Made by a program: the position numbers and the translations under genes. A DNA stretch of 64,000 bases from NCBI RefSeq assembly GCF_900113035.1, contig NZ_FONX01000008.1:153421-217420 (forward strand), given 5' to 3'. The DNA is from Paracidovorax wautersii (GTDB lineage: Bacteria; Pseudomonadota; Gammaproteobacteria; Burkholderiales; Burkholderiaceae_C). The notes beneath the pieces are model-generated. The model saw nothing but the letters and a program-made list of their open reading frames with translations. It was not told where the DNA came from and did no database searches. Position 1 is the first letter of the stretch; each line of letters starts with the position of its first letter. Positions 35,831 to 46,726 of this stretch are shown in pieces.

Positions 35831-37174
35831 TCACCTCTGCGGCATGTCCTTGTCCGTATAACAAAGACTCACCGTCGCATCCCCCGGAATCGCCGGCATG
35901 GTTGCATTCCACGCCTCCCACGCCTGCACCATCTCCGCCAGCCTTGCGGGCTGCAGCGGCGCCAGGTTGGCCCGCTCGCGCTCGTCCTGCGACAAATTGA
36001 ACAGGTAATCCACCCCATCCACCCGCAGGTATTTCCAGTCGCCGTGCCGCATGGCGCGCTGGCCGCGGTGGTTCATGCGCCAGAACAGGGGGCGGTCGGC
36101 CGTCCAGGCAGCGTCGCTCAGCAGCGGCGCCAGGGTCTGGCCGTCGAGCGTGTAGTCGGCGTGCTGTTGCGCGCCGCCCAGCTCCAGCATCGTGGCGCTC
36201 CAGTCCATGGTCAGGCAGGGCTGGGCGCTGGCGCCGCCGGGTGGGATGGCGGCGGGCCAGTGGGCGATCCAGGGCACGCGGATGCCGCCTTCGGTCAGGT
36301 CCATCTTGCCGCCCACCAGGGGCCAGTTGTCGGAGAAGCGTTCGCCGCCGTTGTCGCTGGTGAAGACGATGAGGGTGTCGCGCTCCAGGCCGTGGGCGCG
36401 CAGGGTGGCGACGAGCTTGCCGATGCCTTCGTCCATGTGGTGGATCATGCGGCGGTAGGTTTCGACGTTGCCGCCGGCCAGGTGGTAGATGGCCTGCTGG
36501 CTTTCGCGCAGTTCGTGGGCCAGGGCTTCGTCGTCGCGGGTTTCCCAGGGCCAGTGGGGGGCGGTGTAGTGCACGCTCAGGAAGAAGGGCGTGCCCTGCT
36601 TGGCGCCTTCGGCCATGCGGGTGATGTAGTCCACCGAGTGGTCGGTGATGAGGTCGGTCAGGTAGCCCTCTTGCGCCTTTTCCTCTTCGCCGAACCAGAG
36701 GTCGTGCGTGCCGTTGGCGCCGCAGTGGGTGAAGTAGTCCACCCCGCCGGACATGGGGCCGAAGAATTCCTCGTAGCCCGACTTGAGCGGGCTGAAATGC
36801 GGCGGGTAGCCCAGGTGCCACTTGCCCATCAGGGCGGTGCGGTAGCCGGCCTCCTTGAGCAGCGAGGGCAGCGTGGGGTGCGCGGGCGGCAGGCCCAGGC
36901 GGTCGTTGCCGCGCGTGGCGGTGCGGATGGGCTCTTCGGCGGCGCCGCGCAGGCGGTATTGGTAGCGCGCCGTCATCAGCGCGAAGCGCGTGGGCGAGCA
37001 CACGGGCGAGTTGGAATAGCCCTGGGTGAGCTTGAGCCCGCCCGCGGCGAGCGCATCCAGCACGGGCGAGACGGGGCCGAAGGCGGCGTCGCGCCCGCCG
37101 TAGCAGCCTAAGTCGGCATAGCCGAGGTCGTCGGCCACGATGAAGACGATGTTCGGGCGTGAGGGTTGCGGCAT
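35831..37174 (-). CDS. Sulfatase (arylsulfatase family, cysteine type)
   Basis: A 447-residue sulfatase. It opens RPNIVFIVADDLGYADLG with metal-binding aspartates, and has the formylglycine motif CSPTR (Cys59) in SNSPVCSPTRFALMTAR, then TALMGKWHLG, HYTAPHWPW and FTSDNGGE (metal ligands Asp/Asn). Cys59 must be oxidised to formylglycine by a maturation enzyme before it can cleave sulfate esters. No signal peptide is seen, so it is probably cytoplasmic. The start at 37174 was chosen because GGAG lies nine bases upstream; 37183 is the alternative. It follows the Bug-type receptor gene with a gap of 17 bases, so uptake and desulfation of an organic sulfate ester may be linked. Confidence 0.88.
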   Translation of the reverse strand: MPQPSRPNIVFIVADDLGYADLGCYGGRDAAFGPVSPVLDALAAGGLKLTQGYSNSPVCSPTRFALMTARYQYRLRGAAEEPIRTATRGNDRLGLPPAHPTLPSLLKEAGYRTALMGKWHLGYPPHFSPLKSGYEEFFGPMSGGVDYFTHCGANGTHDLWFGEEEKAQEGYLTDLITDHSVDYITRMAEGAKQGTPFFLSVHYTAPHWPWETRDDEALAHELRESQQAIYHLAGGNVETYRRMIHHMDEGIGKLVATLRAHGLERDTLIVFTSDNGGERFSDNWPLVGGKMDLTEGGIRVPWIAHWPAAIPPGGASAQPCLTMDWSATMLELGGAQQHADYTLDGQTLAPLLSDAAWTADRPLFWRMNHRGQRAMRHGDWKYLRVDGVDYLFNLSQDERERANLAPLQPARLAEMVQAWEAWNATMPAIPGDATVSLCYTDKDMPQR

Positions 37175-37191
37175 GGCGGCCATCTCCGGGC

Positions 37192-38166
37192 TCAGGGGCG
37201 GTAGCCCGATTCGCGGATGACGGGCACCCACTGCTTGCGGTAGGCGGCCAGGCTCTGGCGGGTCTGGGCCGGGGTGCTGACCACGGGGTCGAGGTGGTTG
37301 GACTTGAACTGGCGGACGACCTCCGGGTCCTTCATCACCTTCTGGATGGCTTCGGCGTAGCGTTCGGCCTGCGCGGCGGGCATGGAACGGGGCGCGAACA
37401 CGGTGTTCCAGCCCGATGCGGCCAGATCGACGCCGGCCTGCCGCAGCGTGGGCACCTTGGGCAGGTCCGGCAGGCGCTGTTCGCTGGAGACGGCCAGCAG
37501 GCGCAGCTTGCCGCCTTCGAACTGGGGCTGCAGGGCGTCCAGCGTGTCCACCGCCACGGGCACCTGCCCGCCGATCAGGTCGGTGATGAGCGGGGCGGAG
37601 CCGCGGTAGCCCACGGCTTCGATGGGGACGCCGGCCTTCTTGCCCAGCATGAGCGCGAAGAAGTGCGGCAAGCTGCCTGTGGCCGGCACGCCGATGTTGG
37701 CCTGGGCGGGGTTGGCGCGCAGCCAGGCCAGCAGGTGCTGCAGTTCCTGCACCGGCACGGCCGAGGCCACGGCCACGCCGAAGACGTAGCTGTTGACCTC
37801 GCTCAGGGGCACGAAGTCCTGCTCGGGCTGGTAGCCCACGTCGGGCACCACCAGGGGCGAGACGACCATCACCGCCGGGTTGGCCAGCAGCAGCATGGGC
37901 TGGCTGGCGGGGGCGCTCTTCACGTACTGGGCCGAGATGCGGCCGCCCGCGCCCACCTTGTTCTCGACGATCACGGTCTGGCCGAGCACGCGCTGCAGCC
38001 CGTCGGCCACGATGCGGGCGACGCGGTCGCTCGAGCCGCCGGGCGGGTAGCCCACCACGATGCGCAGGGTGCCGTCCTGCGCCCAGGCGGGCGCGGATGC
38101 GGCCAGCGGCCCGGCGGAGGCGGCCAGCAAGGCGGAACGGGTGAGGAACTGGCGGCGAGAGGTCAT
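37192..38166 (-). CDS. Bug-type tripartite tricarboxylate transporter receptor (TctC family)
   Basis: A 324-residue periplasmic solute receptor. The N-terminus (SRRQFLTRSALLAA) carries a twin-arginine-like signal with cleavage near PAWA-QDG. The mature protein has LRIVVGYPPGGSSDRVARIV, VIVENKVGAGGRISAQYV and GYRGSAPLITDLIGGQVPVA, all diagnostic of the Bug family, which is greatly expanded in Burkholderiales. No membrane TctA/TctB genes are adjacent, which is common for Bug proteins. Its operon partner is a sulfatase, so the ligand may be a sulfated organic acid; this is inference. Confidence 0.9.
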   Translation of the reverse strand: MTSRRQFLTRSALLAASAGPLAASAPAWAQDGTLRIVVGYPPGGSSDRVARIVADGLQRVLGQTVIVENKVGAGGRISAQYVKSAPASQPMLLLANPAVMVVSPLVVPDVGYQPEQDFVPLSEVNSYVFGVAVASAVPVQELQHLLAWLRANPAQANIGVPATGSLPHFFALMLGKKAGVPIEAVGYRGSAPLITDLIGGQVPVAVDTLDALQPQFEGGKLRLLAVSSEQRLPDLPKVPTLRQAGVDLAASGWNTVFAPRSMPAAQAERYAEAIQKVMKDPEVVRQFKSNHLDPVVSTPAQTRQSLAAYRKQWVPVIRESGYRP

Positions 38167-38425
38167 CGCGGGGGACTCCGGGAAGTGGATGGCTGAAAGA
38201 AAGAAAGGAAGCGAGAAAAGGGAGGAAAAGGGGAAGCCGTCCGCCGTCTTCTGCAAGAGGCGGCAGGCCGCGCATGCTGGCACAGGCCTCATCATTGCGC
38301 GTTATGTCGATATGCCGAAGCACGGCGCCCGGCCCCCGCCGGGCGGGAGGGTGACGAGCCGATTCCTTGATCCGAGGCAAGACCGCGGCCGGCCCGGGTG
38401 AGCCTGCCCTGCGACAATGCCCGCC

Positions 38426-39541
38426 ATGAGTTTCGCCCCGCTCCAGAACGACACGTTCCTGCGCGCCTGCCGGCGCCAGGCCACCGACTACACGCCGCTC
38501 TGGCTGATGCGCCAGGCCGGCCGCTATCTGCCCGAGTACAAGGCCACGCGCGCGCGGGCCGGCAGCTTCATGGGGCTGGCCACGAACGTGGATTACGCCA
38601 CCGAGGTCACGCTGCAGCCTCTGGAGCGCTTCCCGCTGGACGCGGCGATCCTCTTTTCCGACATCCTCACGGTGCCCGACGCCATGGGCCTGGGCCTGTC
38701 CTTCGCCGAGGGCGAGGGCCCGCGCTTCGCCCAGGTGGTGCGCGACGAGGCGGCCGTGGATCGCCTCGCCGTGCCTGACATGGACAAGCTGCGCTACGTG
38801 TTCGATGCGGTCACCTCCATCCGCCGGGCGCTGAACGGCCGGGTGCCGCTGATCGGCTTCTCGGGCAGCCCCTGGACGCTGGCCTGCTACATGGTCGAAG
38901 GCAAGGGCAGCGACGACTACCGGCTGGTCAAGACGCTGATGTATTCGCGGCCCGACCTGATGCACCGCATCCTGGCCATCAACGCCGATGCGGTGGCGGC
39001 CTACCTGAACGCCCAGATCGACGCGGGCGCACAGGCGGTGATGATCTTCGACAGCTGGGGCGGCGTGCTGGCCGACGGCGCCTTCCAGCAGTTCAGCCTG
39101 GACTACACGGCCCGCGTGCTGGCGCAGCTCAAGCGCACCGGCACGGACGGCACCGATGTGCCGCGCATCGTCTTCACCAAGGGCGGCGCCCTGTGGCTGG
39201 AGGCCATGGGCGGGCTCGATTGCGAGGTGCTGGGCCTGGACTGGACGGCCAACCTGGCCCGCGCCCGCGCCCTGGTGGGCGGCGCCGTGGGCGGCCCCGG
39301 CAAGGCGCTGCAGGGCAACATCGACCCGAACGTGCTGTTCGCCCCGCCGGAAGCCATCGCCACCCAGGTGCGCGCCGTGCTGGACAGCTTCGGCACGCCG
39401 CACACCGACCGCGCCGCCACCGGCCCCACGCACATCTTCAACCTGGGCCACGGCATCAGCCAGTTCACCCCGCCCGAGCACGTCGCCGCGCTGGTGGAGG
39501 CCGTCCACAGCCATTCCCGCGCCCAGCGCAGCCGCACCTGA
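38426..39541 (+). CDS. hemE: Uroporphyrinogen decarboxylase
   Basis: A 371-residue enzyme of heme biosynthesis that decarboxylates the four acetate side chains of uroporphyrinogen III to give coproporphyrinogen III in the cytoplasm. Diagnostic segments are [14 protein letters not shown] near the N-terminus (active-site arginines), [14 protein letters not shown] (catalytic Asp), [16 protein letters not shown] and [10 protein letters not shown]. The length matches the family. The ATG at 38426 was preferred over the in-frame ATG three codons upstream. A hairpin terminator follows. Confidence 0.96.
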   Translation: MSFAPLQNDTFLRACRRQATDYTPLWLMRQAGRYLPEYKATRARAGSFMGLATNVDYATEVTLQPLERFPLDAAILFSDILTVPDAMGLGLSFAEGEGPRFAQVVRDEAAVDRLAVPDMDKLRYVFDAVTSIRRALNGRVPLIGFSGSPWTLACYMVEGKGSDDYRLVKTLMYSRPDLMHRILAINADAVAAYLNAQIDAGAQAVMIFDSWGGVLADGAFQQFSLDYTARVLAQLKRTGTDGTDVPRIVFTKGGALWLEAMGGLDCEVLGLDWTANLARARALVGGAVGGPGKALQGNIDPNVLFAPPEAIATQVRAVLDSFGTPHTDRAATGPTHIFNLGHGISQFTPPEHVAALVEAVHSHSRAQRSRT

Positions 39542-39548
39542 CGCAGGC

Positions 39549-39570
39549 AGCCCCCCACGACCGGGGGGCT
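39549..39570 (+). terminator. Hairpin terminator after hemE
   Basis: AGCCCCCC and GGGGGGCT form an 8-base GC stem with a 6-base loop, starting 8 bases after the hemE stop. Only a short TT run follows, so termination may be partial. The first DnaA-like box begins five bases later. Confidence 0.6.
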
Positions 39571-39661
39571 TGACTTATGCACACCTGCGGGCGAGCGGCG
39601 GCCGGCGTGCGGTGCGGAGGGCTCAGGGCCTTGTGTCAGATCAACTTTCCGCAAGCATGCG

Positions 39662-40150
39662 CTAAGTGCTTGATTCATATAGAGACACGCCGGCTGCCGT
39701 TGTGGCGTGCAACCACCGGAAACCCAATGTTTTCAAGGCTCTGGCACGGTTGGGCCGGAAGTATCAACAAAGTTATCCACAGAAAACCGGGAGTTCCCGG
39801 CAAACCCTGGAAAATCAAGCACTTGGCGCCGGAACTGCACGCACAATCCTGCAGCACGGCACCCAGCTACCACAAAAAGCGGCCCCATCCAGGCCTTGAC
39901 AAACCCACTTATGCACACATTCCAGGCAGCGGCGGGTTTTCCAGCAGGCCGGAACGCCTCTCCCTACCACACGCTGCACTGCAGCAAAGAGCGTTGATTC
40001 ATATACGTTTTTGAAGAGTGCCCGTTTCGCAGGCAAACTGCCGCAAGCCAGCGCCCATGCGGCTCCCGAGCCGATACGCAGCAGATGTCAACAAAGTTAT
40101 CCACAGAAAACCCGAAGCGCTGTGGATTGCACGGCAAATCAAGCACTTAG
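39662..40150. repeat. Two direct repeat units, 324-base period, between hemE and priA
   Basis: Three blocks recur at exactly 324 bases: TTGATTCATATA (39670-39681 and 39994-40005), a 25-base block starting TCAACAAAGTTATCC (39764-39788 and 40088-40112) and AAATCAAGCACTT (39812-39824 and 40136-40148). The sequences between the blocks differ, which suggests conserved binding sites rather than a recent duplication. A 15-base word GCTAAGTGCTTGATT at 39661-39675 is the exact inverted complement of 40137-40151, so the whole locus is also bracketed by an inverted repeat. Confidence 0.8.
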
Positions 40151-40179
40151 CCCCCTCACCCGCCCCACCTTCTGAAGAA

Positions 40180-42357
<2,178 letters not shown>

Positions 42358-42547
42358 GCGCCTGTTCAGCGTCTTTGGCGGGGTCGCGCGGCCCGTCTGA
42401 CCCCGAGCGACCCCCTGTGACCCGGCGTGAGCGCGCGGGGCAGCCTGCGGCGCAACGCTGCGGCATTGCACACTGAAATGCCCGCAAGCCCTTGATGCAC
42501 CTGGGCCTACTGCTCACCAAAAGATAGCAACCCGCAATCCGCACTGC

Positions 42548-42574
42548 GCCCCGCCGCCCGCGGTACAGCGGGGC
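42548..42574. terminator. Hairpin in the priA-ggt convergent gap
   Basis: GCCCCGC and GCGGGGC pair around a 13-base loop, 17 bases beyond the stop of the minus-strand gamma-glutamyltransferase gene. No adjacent T-run is seen on either strand. The rest of the 233-base gap (42358-42590) holds no gene. Confidence 0.35.
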
Positions 42575-42590
42575 GGCCGGGGCGCGGCGG

Positions 42591-44561
42591 TCACAGCGCG
42601 CCGTCGCCCAGCACGATGCCTTCGCGGCGCGGGTCCACGCCGCCTTCCAGCTCCAGCGTGGCGCCGCCGCTGCGCTGGACCCGCATGATGGTGGACACGC
42701 CGCTGGACTGCGCGGCGGTGGACACCGTGTGGCCCTTGGCCTGCAGCCCGCTGACCAGGCCGGTGAGGTCCAGCGCGGTGTTGGACCCATCCACGTTGGT
42801 GGTCGTGCTGTTGGCCGCGCCGAAGTTCACCAGCGACGTGGCCTGCTGCGCGTTCAGCTTCCAGTCCACGGCCCCCACGACCGTCTTCAGCACGTACTGG
42901 ATGATGGTGCCGCCGCCCGGCGAGCCGGTGGCCATGAGGAAGTCGCCCGGCGCCGTGCCCTTGAACACCAGCGTGGGCGCCATGGTGCTGCGCGGGCGCT
43001 TGCCCGGGGCCACCCGATTGGCCACCGGCGTGCCGGAGCTGTCGGCGGGCTGGGCCGAGAAGTCGGTCAGCTGGTTGGTCAGCAGGAAGCCGCCGACCAT
43101 GTGGAAGGAGCCCATGCTCGACTCCACGGTGGAGGTCATGGACAGCACGTTGCCGTAGGCATCGACGATGGAGAAGTGCGTCGTGCCGTGCTCGACCGTC
43201 TTGTCCACGCCCAGCGGCACCGTGCCCAGGTCGCCCGCCTGGACCACGCCCAGGGAGTTGCCGTCGGGGCGGATCAGCGCGGCGCGCTGCTTCAGGTAGG
43301 CCTTGTCGAGCATCGTCGCCACACCCTTGCCTGGCAGGGGCACGAAGTCGGTGTCGGCCACGTACTTGTCGCGGTCGGCATAGGCCAGGCGCTCGGCCTC
43401 GGACACCAGGTGCACGCCCATCACGCTGGGCACGCCGCCTTCGTTGGCGGGGTTGGCCGGCGCGTACTGCGACAGGTCGAAGTTCTCCAGGACGCCCAGC
43501 GACTGCGCGATGGCGATGCCGCCCGAGGACGGCGGCGACATGGTGCAGACGTAGTAGGCGCCGCGGTAGGTGGTGCACACCGGCTCGCGCCTTTTGGCCT
43601 GGTAGCTGCGCAGGTCATCGACCGTCATCAGGCTGGGGGTGATCGGCGTGCGGGCGGCGTCGTCGCCCACCGACTGCGCGGCCTTGGCCACGATGGCCTG
43701 GGCCATGGGGCCGCTGTACATCGCGCCCGCGCCCTGGCTGGCCAGGGTGCGCAGCGACTGCGCGTAGGGCGCATTGGTCATGGTCGTGCCCGCCGCGCGC
43801 GGCGTGCCGTCGGGGTTGAAGAACAGCGCCACGGCGTTGGCATCGAGCCGCAGGCTGGCCGCGTTGCTGCTGATGGCGCTGCCCATGCGGGCGGGGATGG
43901 TGAAGCCATTGGACGCCAGGCGCACGCCCTCGTCGAACAGGCCGCTCCAGGCCAGGCGGCCGTAGTCGCGGTGAGCCATGTCCAGCATGCGCATCACGCC
44001 GGGCACGCCGATGGAGCGCCCGCTGCGGCGCGCGCTGGGCACCGGGGCCGGGGATGCGGCGCTGGACTGGTCCTGGCGCACCAGGTAGTGGCCGGCGGCG
44101 GCGGCGGGCGCCGTCTCGCGGCCGTCGTAGGCGATGACCTTGCGGCTGGCCGCGTCGTAGTACATCAGGAAGGCGCTGCCGGCGATGGTGCTCGACTGCG
44201 GCTCCACCAGGCCCAGCACGGCCTGCACGGCCACCGCCGCGTCCACGGCGGTGCCGCCGGCCTTGAGCACGTCGCAGCCGGCCTTGGTGGCCAGCGGCGT
44301 GTTGGCGACCACCATGTAGCTGTTCGAGTACTTGGCCTTGTTGCCCAGGCGGTAGCCGGAGGCGGCCTCGGGCGCGGCCGGATCGCCCGAGGCGCCCGAG
44401 CCCACCACCACGGCCGAGCCGGTGCTGGAGAGCACCGAGCAGCTCTGCGCGTTGGTGTCCACGATCAGCGGGGTGCTGCCGGAGCCCCCGCCGCCGCAGC
44501 CAGAGAGGGCTGCCGCCAGGGCCAGGGGCGTGATCGCCCAGAGCCAGGTTTTCTTTGCCAT
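42591..44561 (-). CDS. ggt: Gamma-glutamyltransferase, lipoprotein form
   Basis: A 656-residue exported enzyme that cleaves or transfers the gamma-glutamyl group of glutathione in the periplasm. The N-terminus has a lipobox (ALSGC, Cys about residue 22) followed by a Gly/Ser linker, so the protein is probably membrane-anchored by lipid. The large-subunit start shows VANTPLATKAGCDVLKAGGT and AVLGLVEPQSSTIAGSAF. The autocleavage nucleophile is Thr460 in EHGTTHFSIVD, followed by GSFHMVGGFLLTNQLTDFS. AGGAG eight bases upstream supports the start at 44561. It is probably made as a proenzyme and split into two subunits, as in the family. Confidence 0.9.
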   Translation of the reverse strand: MAKKTWLWAITPLALAAALSGCGGGGSGSTPLIVDTNAQSCSVLSSTGSAVVVGSGASGDPAAPEAASGYRLGNKAKYSNSYMVVANTPLATKAGCDVLKAGGTAVDAAVAVQAVLGLVEPQSSTIAGSAFLMYYDAASRKVIAYDGRETAPAAAAGHYLVRQDQSSAASPAPVPSARRSGRSIGVPGVMRMLDMAHRDYGRLAWSGLFDEGVRLASNGFTIPARMGSAISSNAASLRLDANAVALFFNPDGTPRAAGTTMTNAPYAQSLRTLASQGAGAMYSGPMAQAIVAKAAQSVGDDAARTPITPSLMTVDDLRSYQAKRREPVCTTYRGAYYVCTMSPPSSGGIAIAQSLGVLENFDLSQYAPANPANEGGVPSVMGVHLVSEAERLAYADRDKYVADTDFVPLPGKGVATMLDKAYLKQRAALIRPDGNSLGVVQAGDLGTVPLGVDKTVEHGTTHFSIVDAYGNVLSMTSTVESSMGSFHMVGGFLLTNQLTDFSAQPADSSGTPVANRVAPGKRPRSTMAPTLVFKGTAPGDFLMATGSPGGGTIIQYVLKTVVGAVDWKLNAQQATSLVNFGAANSTTTNVDGSNTALDLTGLVSGLQAKGHTVSTAAQSSGVSTIMRVQRSGGATLELEGGVDPRREGIVLGDGAL

Positions 44562-44741
44562 GCATCGACTCCTGTGGTGTTGTGTGGTGATGACCTGACC
44601 GGCCCACCCGGCGGTCAAGCAACGATCATGCCGCCGGCGGCGCGCGCCCAGGACAGGCGCCTGTCGCTGCCGCGACGCGGCGCCGGGGCGCACGCCCCAT
44701 GCCTGGAATGGCCTGCAGCCCCGATCCAGCAAGGGCCTGCA

Positions 44742-44762
44742 GCTATCGTTTGCGTAGCATCA
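44742..44762. repeat. Short palindromic repeat overlapping deacetylase stop codon
   Basis: GCTATC, five variable bases, then C, G and TAGCATCAG. The same pattern, 16 of 22 bases identical, occurs at 48740-48761. The arms GCTA and TAGC are complementary. In both copies the TCA of the repeat is the TGA stop codon of a minus-strand gene. Confidence 0.5.
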
Positions 44763-45629
44763 GGCTGCCGGCGCGAGCAGCGCGGCGATGGCCTGCGGCC
44801 CCTGCTGCACCACGCAGCCCGTGCGCTGCAGCAGCGCGCCGAACGCCTCCGAGGCCAGGTAGGCGAACTCCACCGGGCGCTGCGCGCCGATGGCGTCGCC
44901 CGGCACCACGCCCGCCGCCGGGTGGCACATGAGCAGGCCGCCGTGCGGCACCTGGGGCAGCCAGGCGGCCATCTGCGCGCCGTAGCCGGCCTCGGTGGCG
45001 GCGTCGAAGCCATAGACCCCGCCGAAGCCCCGGTTCATCGCCACCCCGGCGCGGCGCAGCCGGCGCGTGGCCGTCCAGCCGCCCAGCAGGGCGATCACGG
45101 CGGCCTTGGGGCTGCGCCACAGGCGGCCGGCGGGCGCGGTGGAACGCACCCAGGGCCGCTCGTGCGGCGCGTAGCGGGCCTGCAGCTCGGCCAGCAGCGC
45201 GTCGCGCAGGCCGGGCAGCTGGTGCACGTGCTGGTGGCCGTCGATGAAATCGGGCGGCGTGCCCAGGGCGCGCTCGAAGGCGTCGAGCTGCTCGCGCCAG
45301 GCCGTGCGCAGCGCGCCGGCGGCCGGCCGGCGCAGATAGGCCTGGCGGATCACATCGCCCAGCGCCTGCGCGGGGTGGGCACCGCCGTGGCCTTCGGTGA
45401 GGTTGAAGTGCAGGCCCACGGCCAGCTGCGGGCGCAGCGCGGCCAGGCGCGCGGCGGCGGCCGGCCAGCCTGGCGAAGTCGCCATGCAGCTGGTGGCCGA
45501 GAGGCGCCCGGCCAGCGCCAGGCGCTCGACGGCCTCGTCCACCAGCGGGTGCAGCGCGTAGTCGTCGGCGCAGAGGACGATGGAGCGCAGCGGCTCCTGC
45601 GCCGGTGCCTGCGCCTGCGGCGCCGTCAT
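44760..45629 (-). CDS. YdjC/ChbG-family carbohydrate deacetylase (NaxD-like)
   Basis: A 289-residue deacetylase of the YdjC/ChbG superfamily. Metal-site motifs are visible: VLCADDYALHPLVDEAV near the N-terminus (Asp-Asp), VGLHFNLTEG (His) and DGHQHVHQLPGLRDALL (His-x-His). Family members remove acetyl groups from N-acetylated sugars. The gene overlaps the GT2 glycosyltransferase gene by four bases and follows a GT39 gene, the set seen in lipid A galactosamine/glucosamine modification (NaxD of Francisella and Bordetella), where the deacetylase acts on the undecaprenyl-linked N-acetylated sugar. This role is inferred from context. Confidence 0.82.
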   Translation of the reverse strand: MTAPQAQAPAQEPLRSIVLCADDYALHPLVDEAVERLALAGRLSATSCMATSPGWPAAAARLAALRPQLAVGLHFNLTEGHGGAHPAQALGDVIRQAYLRRPAAGALRTAWREQLDAFERALGTPPDFIDGHQHVHQLPGLRDALLAELQARYAPHERPWVRSTAPAGRLWRSPKAAVIALLGGWTATRRLRRAGVAMNRGFGGVYGFDAATEAGYGAQMAAWLPQVPHGGLLMCHPAAGVVPGDAIGAQRPVEFAYLASEAFGALLQRTGCVVQQGPQAIAALLAPAA

Positions 45630-46660
45630 GGCTGGCGGTCGCCGCCGCGCAGCGGGCTGTGGTCTTCGTCGCGGGCGACGAGGTACTTGGGCCGGCGCTT
45701 GACCTCGTCGTAGATGCGGCCGATGTATTCGCCCAGGATGCCGATGGACATGAGCTGCACGCCCGAGAACAGCATGATGCTCACCGCCAGCGTGGGCCAG
45801 CCGTCCAGGTCGCTGCCGAAGGCCAGCGTGGCGATGGCGATCCACAGGCCATAGCACAGCGCCACCACCGAGATGATGCCGCCCAGCAGGCTCCACATGC
45901 GCAGCGGCAGCGTGGTGAACGAGGTCAGCCCCAGCATGGCGAGCGAGCCGAGCTGCCGCATGTTGAAGCTGGACACGCCCGCCGCGCGCTCCAGCGGCAC
46001 GAAGGGCAGCGCGGCGGTCTTGAAGCCCACCCAGGCGTAGAGGCCCTTCATGAACAGGTTGCGCTCGGTCAGCGACCGGAGCGCATCGACCACGCGGCGG
46101 TCCAGCCAGCGGAAGTCGCCCGCATGCGGCGGCACCTTGACGGAGTTGCCCAGGTTCATCAGCCGGTAGAAGACGTTGGTGCCCACGCGCTTGACGCCGC
46201 TCTCCGCGCAGCGGTCGGCGATCACGCCATAGATCATCTCGTAGCCGGACTGCCAGAGCGCGTGCATCTCGGGCAGCAGGTCCAGCGGGTGCTGGAAGTC
46301 GGCGTCGATCAGCAGCACGGCGTTGCCGCGGGCGTGGTCGATGCCGGCCGAGAGCGCGGCCTCCTTGCCGAAGTTGCGCGACAGGGCGATGTAGCGCACC
46401 GGCAGCTCGGCGGCCAGGGCGAGCGCGACCTCATGCGTGGCGTCGCGGCTGCCGTCGTTGACCACGATGATCTCGAAGTCGGGCGTGATCGCCGCCACCG
46501 ACTGCGCCAGGGCGCGCACGAAGCCGTCCAGGTTGGGCGCCTCGTTGTGCGCGGGCACCACGCAGCTCAGCCGCAGCGGCGCGCGCGGCAGCGGGGCCCT
46601 GGGCGCGTCCGGGGCGAACTCGGCATAGAAATGGGGTTCGGCAGCGGGCGGGAAGGACAT
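45626..46660 (-). CDS. GT2 glycosyltransferase, polyprenyl-phosphate type (GtrB/ArnC/FlmF-like)
   Basis: A 344-residue membrane-bound glycosyltransferase. The catalytic GT-A domain starts LSCVVPAHNEAPNLDGFVRA, with VVNDGSRDAT, the acidic VLLIDADFQHP (DxD-type) and FRWLDRRVVDAL. Two C-terminal helices (about 245-267 and 280-302) are typical of the DPM1/GtrB/ArnC group, which transfers a sugar from a nucleotide to undecaprenyl phosphate. It sits between the GT39 gene upstream and the deacetylase gene downstream (ATGA overlap), so it likely makes the lipid-linked aminosugar that the other two enzymes process and transfer. Confidence 0.88.
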   Translation of the reverse strand: MSFPPAAEPHFYAEFAPDAPRAPLPRAPLRLSCVVPAHNEAPNLDGFVRALAQSVAAITPDFEIIVVNDGSRDATHEVALALAAELPVRYIALSRNFGKEAALSAGIDHARGNAVLLIDADFQHPLDLLPEMHALWQSGYEMIYGVIADRCAESGVKRVGTNVFYRLMNLGNSVKVPPHAGDFRWLDRRVVDALRSLTERNLFMKGLYAWVGFKTAALPFVPLERAAGVSSFNMRQLGSLAMLGLTSFTTLPLRMWSLLGGIISVVALCYGLWIAIATLAFGSDLDGWPTLAVSIMLFSGVQLMSIGILGEYIGRIYDEVKRRPKYLVARDEDHSPLRGGDRQP

Positions 46661-46726
46661 GGGCAGGCGGGCGTTGTGGGGCCGGTTCGATGATCGGGGG
46701 GGCGGTCGGTTCTCAGATGTCGGGGA

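Larger units (their letters stand above)
39542..40179. other. Gene-free hemE-priA region with four DnaA-like boxes (candidate origin or DnaA-binding locus)
   Basis: No convincing gene lies in these 638 bases. Four 9-mers match the DnaA box consensus, all in the same orientation: TTATGCACA at 39575-39583 and 39909-39917, and the perfect consensus TTATCCACA at 39773-39781 and 40097-40105. A/T-rich words (TTGATTCATATA, AACAAAGTTATCC) stand out from the GC-rich background. In alphaproteobacteria such as Caulobacter the chromosomal origin lies beside hemE; in Burkholderiales oriC is normally near dnaA. The region could be an origin, a DnaA-titration or reactivation site, or a DnaA-controlled promoter for priA. 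Confidence 0.55.

Noticed and set aside
39577..40014. Several short open frames on both strands in the hemE-priA gap.
   Set aside because: They run across repeat blocks in different frames, lack ribosome-binding sites and resemble no protein.
40018..40179. An N-terminal extension of priA starting at the ATG at 40018.
   Set aside because: This segment consists of the DnaA-box repeat unit, whose copy 324 bases upstream is non-coding; PriA homology starts only near 40246.
39542..40179. Plasmid iteron-type replication origin.
   Set aside because: Only two repeat units with a long period, no replication initiator gene, and flanked by chromosomal housekeeping genes.
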